Shown piece by piece: positions 9,641 through 19,500 of a stretch of DNA of 47,315 nt (the first letter of the stretch is position 1; every line of letters starts with the position of its first letter). Source of the DNA: a virus; IMG/VR virus record IMGVR_UViG_3300020578_000131, positions 1-47,315 of that record. The stretch is one strand, 5' to 3'. The notes below the pieces were generated by a model. That model was not told the DNA's origin. It saw only the letters and a list, made by a program, of their open reading frames with translations, and ran no database searches. Position numbers and translations under genes: made by a program.

Positions 9641-9647
9641 TCCTCCT
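9641..9647 (-). promoter_or_regulatory. strong Shine-Dalgarno for the 973-aa fibre gene
   Basis: The minus strand reads AGGAGGA, nine bases before the ATG at 9631. The site overlaps the TAG stop of the upstream fibre gene. It is the strongest ribosome-binding site I noticed in the window, suggesting high expression of this fibre protein. Confidence 0.8.
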
Positions 9648-11733
9648 AAGAATTATAATTGGCAATTTCTATTTTATTTAAATAGCCACTCCATGTATCA
9701 TTTGCTTCTAATTTTAAAACAAAATATTTATTAGGCAATAAAGCTTGACTTGCAAAAGAAACATTATAAGCAATAGTATTGCCAGAAATTATGGGATCCT
9801 CTATTCTAGCTCCGACATTATCCACAAATGCTATTGCGCTTGTATTGGTGGGAGCTAAAGTAATAATATCTCTCCATCCAGTATATTCTGGTATTTTAAT
9901 CCAAGCCTTTAAATTATTAGAAGTCAGAATGTCATTATAGGTAACAAAATTAGTATTATTTATTGTAAAAATAACTTTTATAATTGCTCTAGATGAGATA
10001 CCATTTTTAAAAATTCTATAATAATATTTGGAGCCATTAAAACTGGAATAATCTGGCTGTGTATAATCATTATACATGATTTGTATGCCAGACCCTAAAA
10101 CTTTACCATTATTTAAGATTTTAGTTGGATATCTTAATTCACCAGAATATACAATCAAATCGCTAGTGGTTAAACTGGAGGCACTTGGGAATGAATTTAA
10201 AGAAGAATCAGCGGATGTTTGAGAATCATAGCTATTATTTTCGCCTCTATAATTTTCTAAACAAAAATTTTCTACCAAATCTGTATTGGGAGTATTAATT
10301 CCATCTAATAAAAGTTTATCTGTATTCAAGGCTAGGGTTGCAGTCTTACCTAAATTATTATTAATATTTAGCGTAGAACCGACAGAGGCACTTAAAACTC
10401 TAACAGATGATAGTGAATGAGCACAATATAAATCGATTATTGATGATTCATTAACAGGGGCAGGCACGCTTACTGGCGAAGCACTTAAGCCGTTACTTAA
10501 ATTGGTAAAAGTTATTCCTCCATTAGATACCGATCTATAAGTATATTTATAAAAATTATTTATTTCCGTGTGGAAAGAATAATTGTAGTTAGTATAATAT
10601 TTTATACCAGATAAATATTTTTGCCCTGAAGGACTGCTATTGCGAATATCAGAATTGATAAAATAGTAATCTGATCCGCCACCATTTTTAGACGCGGGAT
10701 CATATACCCAATCAACATAATTTGTTATTTTGGTGCCAGCAGAAGAAACAAAAATAACTTTTGCATAATTATGACCCAAACGCCATGAATTTGTTGGAAT
10801 CGTCACCGTGCCGGTTCTATGTTTAAATAAATTAAATGGCTGTCCTGAACCTACAAATTTACCAATTGAGGCAGCGGATAAAGAAAAATTGTTTTGATTT
10901 ATTGAAGTATCATCAATTGTAGATACCGAACTTATTATTTGATCATTTATTTCTAAAGTAAAGTTTCCTATTCCGTCAATTGGTACATTAAATGAATTAT
11001 CGGGATAATTTATATAATCGCCATAATCAGATATAACTTGATTATTTAAAATTAAAAATATTGGTATAGCGGTACTAAATACACCCATTCTGTTTGTTCC
11101 ACCGCCACCATTTGGAATAGTAGATGGAGAGAATGTATTAGTAAAATTAACATTAGGCAATAAAATTCCCAATGAGGCAGTAACATTAACATAATTTATT
11201 ATTAGATTATTTGCTCCAAAAGACAATTTCATTTCATCGCCAGTGGATATATTTCTTTCTAAATTAGTTAATTCCGGGGCAGATGATGGAGCTAATCCTT
11301 TTAAAACCTCATTCACTCTATCTATAGCAACACCGATATTTGTATTTGGGGTCAAATCAATAAATAAACCATCAGTATATTGTCCATCTTCAGGATTACC
11401 GATTTTAAGATTTGTTAGCTGTGAGCCATCTCCTACAAAACCATCTGCTGCGCTTACATAAGTATTAATACCCAAACCTGCGCCGTCTTCAACAACACGC
11501 ATACTTACATCGCCATTGGATCCGCTTATATATAAACCAGCGCCCTCGTTAGAAGTATTACCAACGTTTATTTCTATTAAATTATCCTTAAAATAAACAT
11601 TAGTTGAATTGATTACAGATGAAGAGCCAGAGACAGTAAGGTTATTAAATAAAGCATTAGAGCCAGTTACATAACTAGAAGATACTTCATATATTTTTAT
11701 TCTACTAGGAAAAGTAGGATATTTAATGCTCAT
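9646..11733 (-). CDS. tail fibre / adhesin-like protein, short form (695 aa)
   Basis: Residues 1-160 form a fibre stalk module (LFNNLTVSGSSSVINSTN, GAGLYISGSNGDV, RVNEVLKGLAPSSAPELTN) shared with the next protein at its residues about 250-415. The remaining body (about 160-695) also matches the body of that protein (YPTKILNNG, YYRIFKNG, KIPEYTGWRD). It lacks the 215-residue N-terminal attachment module of the other two fibre proteins. There is no S74 domain or obvious enzymatic motif. AGGAT lies upstream of the ATG, and its stop overlaps the strong ribosome-binding site of the next gene. A receptor-binding or fibre role is inferred; it may attach through a partner. Confidence 0.78.
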   Translation of the reverse strand: MSIKYPTFPSRIKIYEVSSSYVTGSNALFNNLTVSGSSSVINSTNVYFKDNLIEINVGNTSNEGAGLYISGSNGDVSMRVVEDGAGLGINTYVSAADGFVGDGSQLTNLKIGNPEDGQYTDGLFIDLTPNTNIGVAIDRVNEVLKGLAPSSAPELTNLERNISTGDEMKLSFGANNLIINYVNVTASLGILLPNVNFTNTFSPSTIPNGGGGTNRMGVFSTAIPIFLILNNQVISDYGDYINYPDNSFNVPIDGIGNFTLEINDQIISSVSTIDDTSINQNNFSLSAASIGKFVGSGQPFNLFKHRTGTVTIPTNSWRLGHNYAKVIFVSSAGTKITNYVDWVYDPASKNGGGSDYYFINSDIRNSSPSGQKYLSGIKYYTNYNYSFHTEINNFYKYTYRSVSNGGITFTNLSNGLSASPVSVPAPVNESSIIDLYCAHSLSSVRVLSASVGSTLNINNNLGKTATLALNTDKLLLDGINTPNTDLVENFCLENYRGENNSYDSQTSADSSLNSFPSASSLTTSDLIVYSGELRYPTKILNNGKVLGSGIQIMYNDYTQPDYSSFNGSKYYYRIFKNGISSRAIIKVIFTINNTNFVTYNDILTSNNLKAWIKIPEYTGWRDIITLAPTNTSAIAFVDNVGARIEDPIISGNTIAYNVSFASQALLPNKYFVLKLEANDTWSGYLNKIEIANYNS
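10103..10136 (-). repeat. 34-bp segment shared with the neighbouring fibre gene
   Basis: This stretch is identical to 7170-7203. It encodes the YPTKILNNG-containing region of the 695-residue fibre protein. The match at DNA level suggests recombination or a recent duplication between the two fibre genes. Confidence 0.85.
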
Positions 11734-11736
11734 TTT

Positions 11737-12174
11737 TTATCCTATATGAGTTATTAAGAAGGAAGTAGGAGTACTGCTACTGATGAAATATCCTCCATGA
11801 TAAAGAGCCGCTGTGTTATTGTCAGCAGTATAAGTCCCTGATGGATATAAAATAAAGGAAAAATATGTAGGAGCGCTAGAAGTATCTGCTATAGTAAAAC
11901 CATTAGTAGTTGAACCATTTGTTGATAAAGCTATATATAAATCATGTGGACCGGGATTAAAAACCATTAAGCTTCTTCTAGTAGGTTCTTCGTGCGCTAT
12001 TTTAAAAGTTCCACTTGCTGCCGTGGACCAGTTAAAAGAAGAAGAAACATGCTGCGATACAGTCGCAACGGGAGGAGCCATATGAATTGGAATATAACCT
12101 TCACTGCCACTTTCAACAGATAAAGCTTTTAGATTTCCTAAACCATCTTTTATTACTAAACTCTCTATAGACAT
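11737..12174 (-). CDS. small virion beta-sandwich protein (145 aa)
   Basis: The product contains PTRRSLMVFNPGPHDLYIAL and FSFILYPSGTYTADN, followed by YHGGYFISSS. This is the strand pattern of small phage decoration or fibre-joining beta sandwiches, in which a bonding interface and a Tyr-Gly-Gly turn recur. There is no signal peptide or Cys. AAGGAT precedes the ATG. It ends three bases before the first fibre gene, so it is well placed to be a fibre adaptor. This is inferred from type and position; the family is not firmly named. Confidence 0.66.
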   Translation of the reverse strand: MSIESLVIKDGLGNLKALSVESGSEGYIPIHMAPPVATVSQHVSSSFNWSTAASGTFKIAHEEPTRRSLMVFNPGPHDLYIALSTNGSTTNGFTIADTSSAPTYFSFILYPSGTYTADNNTAALYHGGYFISSSTPTSFLITHIG

Positions 12175-12185
12175 TTATTAATCCT

Positions 12186-12395
12186 TTATATTATTCCATA
12201 ATTATATGAAGTTTCAGGACATGAAAAATCAAGTATATTAACATCACCACAAGGAAAAGTTATTCCGGGTCCAGAAAGCGTAGAGCCACCATAACCTGAA
12301 TTTAAATATACCTCTCCACCCCAGATTTTAAATTCAAATCTTGGTGTTGTTTTTATTGTATTATAAAATATGTCATTAGGTTCTATAATTTTCAT
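12186..12395 (-). CDS. small hypothetical protein (69 aa)
   Basis: This 69-residue protein is rich in Gly, Tyr and Ser (GGEVYLNSGYGGSTLSGPG), with two Cys residues in its C-terminal half. It lies six bases after the 376-residue structural gene and 11 bases before the next small gene. Its sequence looks like a beta-strand virion component, and it may be a connector at the base of the fibre genes, but no family is recognised. No strong ribosome-binding site is seen, so coupling to the upstream gene is likely. Confidence 0.58.
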   Translation of the reverse strand: MKIIEPNDIFYNTIKTTPRFEFKIWGGEVYLNSGYGGSTLSGPGITFPCGDVNILDFSCPETSYNYGII

Positions 12396-12401
12396 AATTT
12401 A

Positions 12402-13532
12402 TTAATAATCTAAACGAACACGTAATATCATTTCTTGAGTTGGGTCTTTCTTTAATGGTTCCGATAGCTTAGCTACTGCTAACAACTCATTGTCTGGAGA
12501 ATAAAGACCTACTGTAGTTATATATGACACTGGAGCATCACTGGTTTTGCTTTTTACACGGATTTTACTGTTTTCTAAATATGTTGGATTTGAACTATAA
12601 TTAAATTCATTGTGGTTTATTCTACAAAAATGAATTGATGAATTCAATTCTGTAGTGTTATTAAACACTATATTTTGTACACGATTTCTTAAAGCGAAAT
12701 TGGCATCATTAATGCTACCAGATTCAAATAATTTTTGTACGTTAGCGTAATTAACAGTTTCACCTTTTAACTGAACAGAATAACCATTAGCCATTTGTCC
12801 ATATTGGCTAGCTGATACATAAGAAGAGGGACTATTGGAAGAAGATTGAGCAAATAATGCTGTAGATAATGCAACAACACCAGCTTGATAGAATATAAAT
12901 CCTACTGTTCTTGACAATTCACTAGTCCAACCAGCAGAACCGCTAGTAAAGTCAGAGGCATATAAAACGCCATATTCTCCAGCTGGTGAATTAATTTTAT
13001 AGTTTGTTGTTGCATTCGAATCAGATACTTTACAAGTTGCTTTAAACGGTTCTGCGCTAGAAGAATTTACACCCAAAACCATTTCAAAAGTTCCTTTTTT
13101 AATCTCGTCTTTTACTATCAATCTAGAGAAATTTAAAAAGAACAATGAAGTAAACTTATCACCAGAAGTGGCAGGATCTCCATCACGATCAAAATTCAAT
13201 ACAGAACCTGTTGTATCATGCCCAACAAGAATCTGTGCCATTTGATTGTAAATGTTCATCTTTTTCTTACAATATGGATCGTTTGTTAAGCTGCTGCTAG
13301 CTGGAGAATCGGCTGTTTGTCCGACAGTCATATCAAAAAGTTGGTTGGCAGAGGAGCTTTGATATGGATAATCATAAACACTTTGAAACATGCCGTGACC
13401 ATATGATTTAATACTTGCTGTTGTATAAAGGGAGCTAGAAACAATAGTACCGGTAATGGGAATATTTTCATGTAACAGGGTTCTAGTTGATACAATGTCG
13501 TCATCTAAAAACGTTTTAAAAGTTGTAGCCAT
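12402..13532 (-). CDS. virion structural protein (376 aa), paralogue of 2130-3107
   Basis: The conserved C-terminal end (YITTVGLYSPDNELLAVAKL, then SEPLKKDPTQEM) matches the pattern of the protein at 2130-3107 (ISKIGIYDDNGNLIGIAKLA). Both carry a short SxNPTYxxxxxLRV-like motif further upstream (here YSSNPTYLENSKIRV, near residues 305-320). The middle contains SRLIVKDEIKKGTFEMVLGV. AAGGAA precedes the ATG. There is no signal peptide or enzyme motif. It is probably a baseplate- or fibre-associated structural protein; I recall the family from marine T4-like phages but not a proven function. Confidence 0.72.
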   Translation of the reverse strand: MATTFKTFLDDDIVSTRTLLHENIPITGTIVSSSLYTTASIKSYGHGMFQSVYDYPYQSSSANQLFDMTVGQTADSPASSSLTNDPYCKKKMNIYNQMAQILVGHDTTGSVLNFDRDGDPATSGDKFTSLFFLNFSRLIVKDEIKKGTFEMVLGVNSSSAEPFKATCKVSDSNATTNYKINSPAGEYGVLYASDFTSGSAGWTSELSRTVGFIFYQAGVVALSTALFAQSSSNSPSSYVSASQYGQMANGYSVQLKGETVNYANVQKLFESGSINDANFALRNRVQNIVFNNTTELNSSIHFCRINHNEFNYSSNPTYLENSKIRVKSKTSDAPVSYITTVGLYSPDNELLAVAKLSEPLKKDPTQEMILRVRLDY

Positions 13533-13544
13533 TTAAATATTCCT

Positions 13545-14486
13545 TTATGGTGCTATTTTCTTTACTACCATTAATGGAATATCAATAACATTACCAGTAG
13601 TAACGCAGGTTACTCTTACATTAGTTAATATTCCTCTAATATCCGTTACTGCGGGGTCGTCACAACCAGCAGTTAAATCTTTGCCTAATTGAGAAAACAA
13701 ATAATCACTTGTTGAAACTTCATTTTGAGAAACAACTTTAAATGCTAAAGAAGTTCCTCTTGGACCGGCAATAACTTGATTTGTTGTATTTGGATCATTT
13801 TTTAAAGTTGTAACAAAAGATGTATCTGTTCCTCTAGAAAAATGATAAGTGGCTATGTTATCATCATCAATGTATGATGGAGTAGCCATTTGACCATCAA
13901 CAGAAGCAATAGAACCAAATCTATTATCTATTTCAACTAAAAATTGTGTTTCAATTAAATCAGCATCAAGCGGTCCTACAGGAATTTCTGCCGTGTCTAA
14001 ACCTTGATCTACACGAATAAAACCGCCGTTTGTAAAGTCTCTTCCGTTTAAAATACCTGTTCTATTTAAGCTGGTGCCAAAATATGACGCATCACCATTT
14101 AAATATGTTTCGGTATCTGTGTCTACAGCTAACACATAACCGTTATTAACTAATTGTGTAGCTGGTGAGGTAGGAGCTACTAGATGGTTAATTTTTATTG
14201 TTGGCAAATAAAGCAAATTATTTTTTGTTATTGTTAATAATTTGCTTTTCATACTTGACGCATTATTACTGAATGCTTCAAGTACAGGAGTCTGTAATAT
14301 TTCTAAATCATAATAAGCAGAGCCGCTAATATTATTGTAATTATATAGGGAGTAATCTATTTCATCATCCCCTAGAGCAAATTTTGCAACCCTAAAAGAA
14401 CCATCACCTTTGGCTAGCCTCATTCTTCCAGTATCTGTTAGTACCGCATCAAGAATAATATCACCGCTGTTATCTAAAAATGCCAT
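13545..14486 (-). CDS. virion structural protein, paralogue of 19578-20519 at its N-terminus
   Basis: The N-terminal 50 residues (ILDAVLTDTGRMRLAKGDGS, then RVAKFALGDDEIDYSLYN) share the LTxxGR, KG and D-D-x-I-x-Y features with the 313-residue protein at 19578-20519. This version looks closer to the widespread form in marine T4-like phages. The rest contains beta-type segments (RGTSLAFKVVSQNEV, NVRVTCVTTGNVIDIPLMVV). An AGGA ribosome-binding site lies eight bases before the ATG, in a 47-base gap. It lies 12 bases from the following structural gene. The exact role is unknown; presence in the virion is inferred. Confidence 0.72.
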   Translation of the reverse strand: MAFLDNSGDIILDAVLTDTGRMRLAKGDGSFRVAKFALGDDEIDYSLYNYNNISGSAYYDLEILQTPVLEAFSNNASSMKSKLLTITKNNLLYLPTIKINHLVAPTSPATQLVNNGYVLAVDTDTETYLNGDASYFGTSLNRTGILNGRDFTNGGFIRVDQGLDTAEIPVGPLDADLIETQFLVEIDNRFGSIASVDGQMATPSYIDDDNIATYHFSRGTDTSFVTTLKNDPNTTNQVIAGPRGTSLAFKVVSQNEVSTSDYLFSQLGKDLTAGCDDPAVTDIRGILTNVRVTCVTTGNVIDIPLMVVKKIAP

Positions 14487-14533
14487 ATCTTTATCCTTTT
14501 AATACTTTTTCTATAATTAGTATCGATAATTAA

Positions 14534-16513
14534 TTAGGTAGGTTTATTATACTTAAAACGAACATTTATATCTATTTTTCTACCAGTAGATTTTGAGGTA
14601 AGTCTAATTTTAAACTTTTGATTCCAAGGGGCTATTTGATCAGATCCTAATTCTACATTATTTTCATTAGTTTTTTCATTATTTATTAATCTGTGTCTTA
14701 TAGCTGGTTGTATTTTTAGAAGACTTTTTACCTCTTTAAAAAGTTTTTTATTATTTTCACCTGTTTCAAAATCCACTACATGTATCATTGGAAGCACTAA
14801 GCCGTTATCATTTATGATTTCGACTTCATAGACTGGAGTTGGATTAGAACGATTGTTGTGGTAATCTCTACTTCTACAGGTGTAATAATATTTTTTATTA
14901 GACTCTAATTTATCTATATAGCTTGCACCAGAAGCGTTATTCGTGGAAATTGTTGTTAAAATACTATTAAAAAAATCTTCATAACTTTTTGGTTTATAGT
15001 CTATTCTATAGATATCAAAGACGCTCGATGGCTCATCAGATTGAAAGGTTATTAAGTCTATTTCGCTACTTATATCTTGCGATTGTTTTATTTTTAATAT
15101 ATTTTGTTCTTCGGCACTAGAAAAGATTATAGGTTGAACAGTTTTTAAACCGGTAGCAGTATTTAAATTAATTTTAACTTTATCTGGAACATCAATATAT
15201 GGTGTAAATTCTACTTCCGGTTCTATTGGTGGAAAATCAAGCAAAAAATTTGTATAAGTTGCGCCAAGAGTTTGTTTTCCAAAACTTGGTATATTAGATA
15301 ATATAAATGTTTTAATTAATGGCTTATTAGTAAATGTTAAAATAAGTTTATCTCTTTTAAGTTGGACATCATCAATGCTAAAAAGAGTAGCAAATGATAA
15401 AACAATTAAATCTAACTTATAAGTATATTTTTTATCATATTTAATTTGAGTATCAACCCAATTAAATGTTTCCTCAGAGGTGTTAGGAAAATACCATTCT
15501 TGTATAAGAGTGTTAGAATCGCCTAAATATTTTTTTAAGTGATATCCAACAACTTCTACATATTCACTTTTATTTTGAAGAATTTCTAGAAAACTTCTTG
15601 ATTTATCATCAACTCTTTGGTTTATATCAAAAATAAAACTAAAATTATTATCTGCAAAATAATCTAATTTTTTGGTTAAGAAATTAGTGATATCTAATTC
15701 TTTTACATTAATATTTAAATTATTTTGGTTGTCAGTAAAAGTTAAAGTAGATTCAATTGAATCTTGAGCTACTGTTTCAAAAAATTCAGGAAATAAATTC
15801 TTATCTTGAATAGCTTTACAAATACTTTTTTGATCTAAATGATGCGTATCAAAAGAAATATCAGTATAAAACGGAAACTGCTCTTTAAACATATTAAATT
15901 TCTGTAAATACTTAGTTATTTCTAATTTTTTATCTTCTATAACAACTTCTGACGGTATAACATTAGTTATTAAATCATTTCTAAATTTACTCTGTATAAC
16001 AGAAGAAGGATTTTCAAAAAAACTAGTACCTTCAAAGCCATTATAATTTTCTTCTAATACCATATTAGATAAAACTTCATAATAATATGGTAACGCAGTT
16101 TCTAATATTGTGTCATTGCTTAAAAGATAATCTTCATAATTTTTAATTAAAAAATTATATTCAAATTTAGATTTAAATTTTAATAGTTGTAAGCTTTGAT
16201 CAGGAATATTTGCATTTTTTATCTCTAATAATTGCTCATAATGAGTATCAGTTAAAAAATTTACACTTACTTTTTGTCGCATTTGTAATACAGTATTTTT
16301 AAAATCTTCTGTTTCTATAAAACATTTAAGGTCTTTATAGTCACCAGTAATTGTAATTGATCCACTATAACTGAAATCTTTATCGTTATAATTTTCTTCT
16401 ATGCCATGTAAAGTTAGCCCATAATCTTTCGAAGAGAGCAAAATGTTATAAAATTTGTTAGCCTCTAGAGAATCAGTAGAAAATAGATTATATGTTTTCC
16501 CTATTTTTAACAT
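14534..16513 (-). CDS. virion protein with fibronectin III-like region (659 aa)
   Basis: The 659-residue product has a mostly unrecognised N-terminal part. A section at about residues 485-570 (YRIDYKPKSYEDF, LESNKKYYYTCRSRDYHNN, YEVEIIND) has the strand order and Tyr-x-Tyr-x-Cys pattern of a fibronectin type III domain. The C-terminus (FKIRLTSKSTGRKIDINVRF) may be another beta domain. These domains often decorate tails and bind weakly to surfaces or partner proteins. The gene starts inside the end of the 1023-residue gene and ends 47 bases before the next start. A structural role is likely; specifics are inferred. Confidence 0.66.
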   Translation of the reverse strand: MLKIGKTYNLFSTDSLEANKFYNILLSSKDYGLTLHGIEENYNDKDFSYSGSITITGDYKDLKCFIETEDFKNTVLQMRQKVSVNFLTDTHYEQLLEIKNANIPDQSLQLLKFKSKFEYNFLIKNYEDYLLSNDTILETALPYYYEVLSNMVLEENYNGFEGTSFFENPSSVIQSKFRNDLITNVIPSEVVIEDKKLEITKYLQKFNMFKEQFPFYTDISFDTHHLDQKSICKAIQDKNLFPEFFETVAQDSIESTLTFTDNQNNLNINVKELDITNFLTKKLDYFADNNFSFIFDINQRVDDKSRSFLEILQNKSEYVEVVGYHLKKYLGDSNTLIQEWYFPNTSEETFNWVDTQIKYDKKYTYKLDLIVLSFATLFSIDDVQLKRDKLILTFTNKPLIKTFILSNIPSFGKQTLGATYTNFLLDFPPIEPEVEFTPYIDVPDKVKINLNTATGLKTVQPIIFSSAEEQNILKIKQSQDISSEIDLITFQSDEPSSVFDIYRIDYKPKSYEDFFNSILTTISTNNASGASYIDKLESNKKYYYTCRSRDYHNNRSNPTPVYEVEIINDNGLVLPMIHVVDFETGENNKKLFKEVKSLLKIQPAIRHRLINNEKTNENNVELGSDQIAPWNQKFKIRLTSKSTGRKIDINVRFKYNKPT

Positions 16514-19500
16514 TTATTTCTTCCTTTTAAGATTTGTTTATTTGTCACAGAACGACTAAATGGATTTTTTATATTTTTTTCATTTATTGTCGGCTGATTA
16601 AAAGATTTAGGATATAAAGGTTTTTCTAACGCTACTTGTAATGGCTGTTCAACATTATATTCTAAAAGTTCATTGCTATATATATTATCAAAAGTTGTAT
16701 TTATTTCATTAAGAGTTTGTAGATTATAATTTTGAATATTATCTATTATAGCAGTTTCTTGTTTATTGTTTGTTATTTCTAACAAAAAATATTTATCATA
16801 AATAGGCAATTTTATTTGTTGTAAACCATCTATCCCATATTCATTATTTTTATAGTTATTCAATCTGCATAAATAATAGCCATTGTTTAAGGAAGTAAAT
16901 TTTTCTTTTGTTAATAAAGACCAATTTTCTTCATAGAAATCATTTATATATTCTAAAACTTCTATTTTATGAATTGTATTAAACAAAAACTGAAATTTAG
17001 AGTTTAATTTAATTGATTTTCTATAATTATCTTTTTTATTCAATAGTTTGCAAGTATCATCTAGTAAGAAATTTAAGTGTATTGGAACTGAAACGTCTAA
17101 TACTTTAGCAAAAGTAGGAACTCCCGGTGGAGGTTTTGGAGTGGTAGAAGCGCTTCTGTTTTCTATTTCTGTTTGTTTTGGATTGGACAAATCATTTTTT
17201 AAATTTTCATTTTGTTTGTAATATAGCTGATCTTTTGATACTACATCAGTAATATTTTTAACTGATTTATAATATAAATTTTTATCTGTATCAAATTGTT
17301 TAGCTAATGCCAAAGATAAATATAATGAATCAACATTTTCATTAATAATAGATTTTTCTGATTCGTTTATAAGAAAATTATTTGATATTTCTTTATATAA
17401 ATTCGTAACTTGTGAAGAAAAGGCATTAGAAAGAGCAGAAGCGTTTATTTTTAAACGATTTTCTTTAGCAAACTGTAAATCTGTTTTATTATTAGATTTT
17501 TCATTTGTTTCAAATTGCTGGTCAAAATGAAAAACATTAGTGTTTTTAACGTCTATTTCTAACTCAGCAAAATCTAGATCAGAAATTGAATTTGCATCTG
17601 TTTCTAAATTATCTAATACAGTTACTTTGTTTTTTGAATAAACAGCACTAGGTGATATGTAACAATATTTTTTGTTCTCATAAGACAGAGAATCAGCGCT
17701 TGGATTAATAGCGTATTTATTAGCTTCTTTTAAAACTCTAGTTGAAAGAGAATTATTACTAATAGTTGCTATACCATTAAAAGAATCAGGTTGAAAAAAT
17801 CTATATCCTATTTTAATGGGGACTTTAGTATCTAAAAATTCGTTTTTAAACCAATGAGATACTGTAAAAGAATTATTTACGTTGTTTTTTATAATTCTTT
17901 TTATTTGAGAAATAAGTTTTTGATATATGTTTATGAAATATATTATATTTTCAGCACTTGCGTATGATGGATGCAGTAAATAAGTAATATTTTGCATTAA
18001 TTGCTTGTTAAAGGTAGTTTTCTTATTTACTAATCCTAACAATGAAATAGTACTAACAAACATTGAAACGGCATCAGAAACTATTTGCTGAAAAGAAGGA
18101 GCATCTGCCCGTCTAGATCTAAAACTTTGTATAAATTGTTGCGTAAAAGCTCTTTTTTGCGGATCATAAGACCCAACTAACGTCATAGCGCCATTTTTGT
18201 CAGTTATTGGTCTAGCAATTTTATTTGTTTCTTCTAAATATTGCTTTAAATTTGAAATTTTTGTTTCAAGCAATTTATTTGTCTCAGACAAAAAATAATT
18301 CATAGAATCAGCAATAACCAATTCAACACCATATTGGTATAAATCACGATTACCGAAAAAAACATTTTTATCAGTTACACAAAAAGTCCTAGTATCTGTT
18401 TTGGAAGCAGAATTTAATTTAATTTCTTTAATATAGCCTGTAACTTCCTCATAATTGTTAATTATTGAACTATCTTTAGTTTGGCCGCTCGTCACAACAT
18501 TACTAATTGAATGGAATTTTGGAATTATTTTATTATTTTTAGTTTTTTCTATTCTCCTGCGGACAATTTTTATAGAAGATATAGAACATTTATTTAAAAA
18601 TTCATTTTTTAGATTTGTTTTATTTAATAATCTAGAATAAGCAGAATTTTCTTTTATTAATGAATAATAATTTAAGTTAAATATAAGGCCAAGGTTATTA
18701 TTTGAATTTCTAGAAAAATAAATGTTTGAAAAATATTTCTTTCTTTTAGAAATAGACTTATTGGTTTTAACTTCTTGAATTATATCAGCATTATTAGTAT
18801 CTATACTATCTAATTTATTATCACTAGTATATATAATAGCATTTTGTATAGTTGAATATGCATTACTAGAATTAATTATATTAATTAAATTATCAAATAA
18901 ATTACTTTGCTTAAAACAGTTATTTATTACTCTTAAATCTTGTACAGGAAGTAAAGGATTAGACACTAATTCATTATTTTTATATAAATGATAAAATAAA
19001 ATTTTATCAGATAAAATTCTCTTATCAATATATTTTTCTTCTATTTTATTGTCTTTTATGTATTCATTTTTATCAAAATAAAATAATAAACCAAGACTTA
19101 AAAAGTCTATTTTTTGTCTAGAAATCAAAAAGTTAGCTTTATATTGTAAATCAATTGAGTTATTATATTTAACATTTCTTATATGTAAATCTACGTCTTG
19201 TTTATCACCTGCAAAATCATTATTTGGATTTATATCTGCGCTTAAAGAACCATAATTATTTATTATTTTTTCTAAAACTTCTATTTGTTCACTATCTGGT
19301 GTGCTTACTATTTGATCAAACATTTTTTGACTTGATATTTCAAATAATTTTAATTTTAAATATTTTTTTGCTGTTTCATTATTAAATATTTTAAATATTT
19401 GTGTTCCGTTGGAATCGTTGCTTAGGCCATCTTTAACATTAATAACTATATCTAAAGAATTATCTGTTCCATAGTCCTTAACAACAACAGATTTTAAAAA

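Noticed and set aside
7632-10551. TATAAATA on the minus strand at 7632-7639 and 10544-10551, matching the T4 late-promoter core
   Set aside because: Both lie deep inside fibre genes and encode Tyr-Lys-Tyr at matching places in two paralogues, so coding similarity explains them. No start lies just downstream.
14487-14533. Imperfect AT-rich palindrome around ATCGAT in the gap before the 313-residue gene
   Set aside because: The arms are imperfect and made mostly of A and T, with no T-tract; it could arise by chance.
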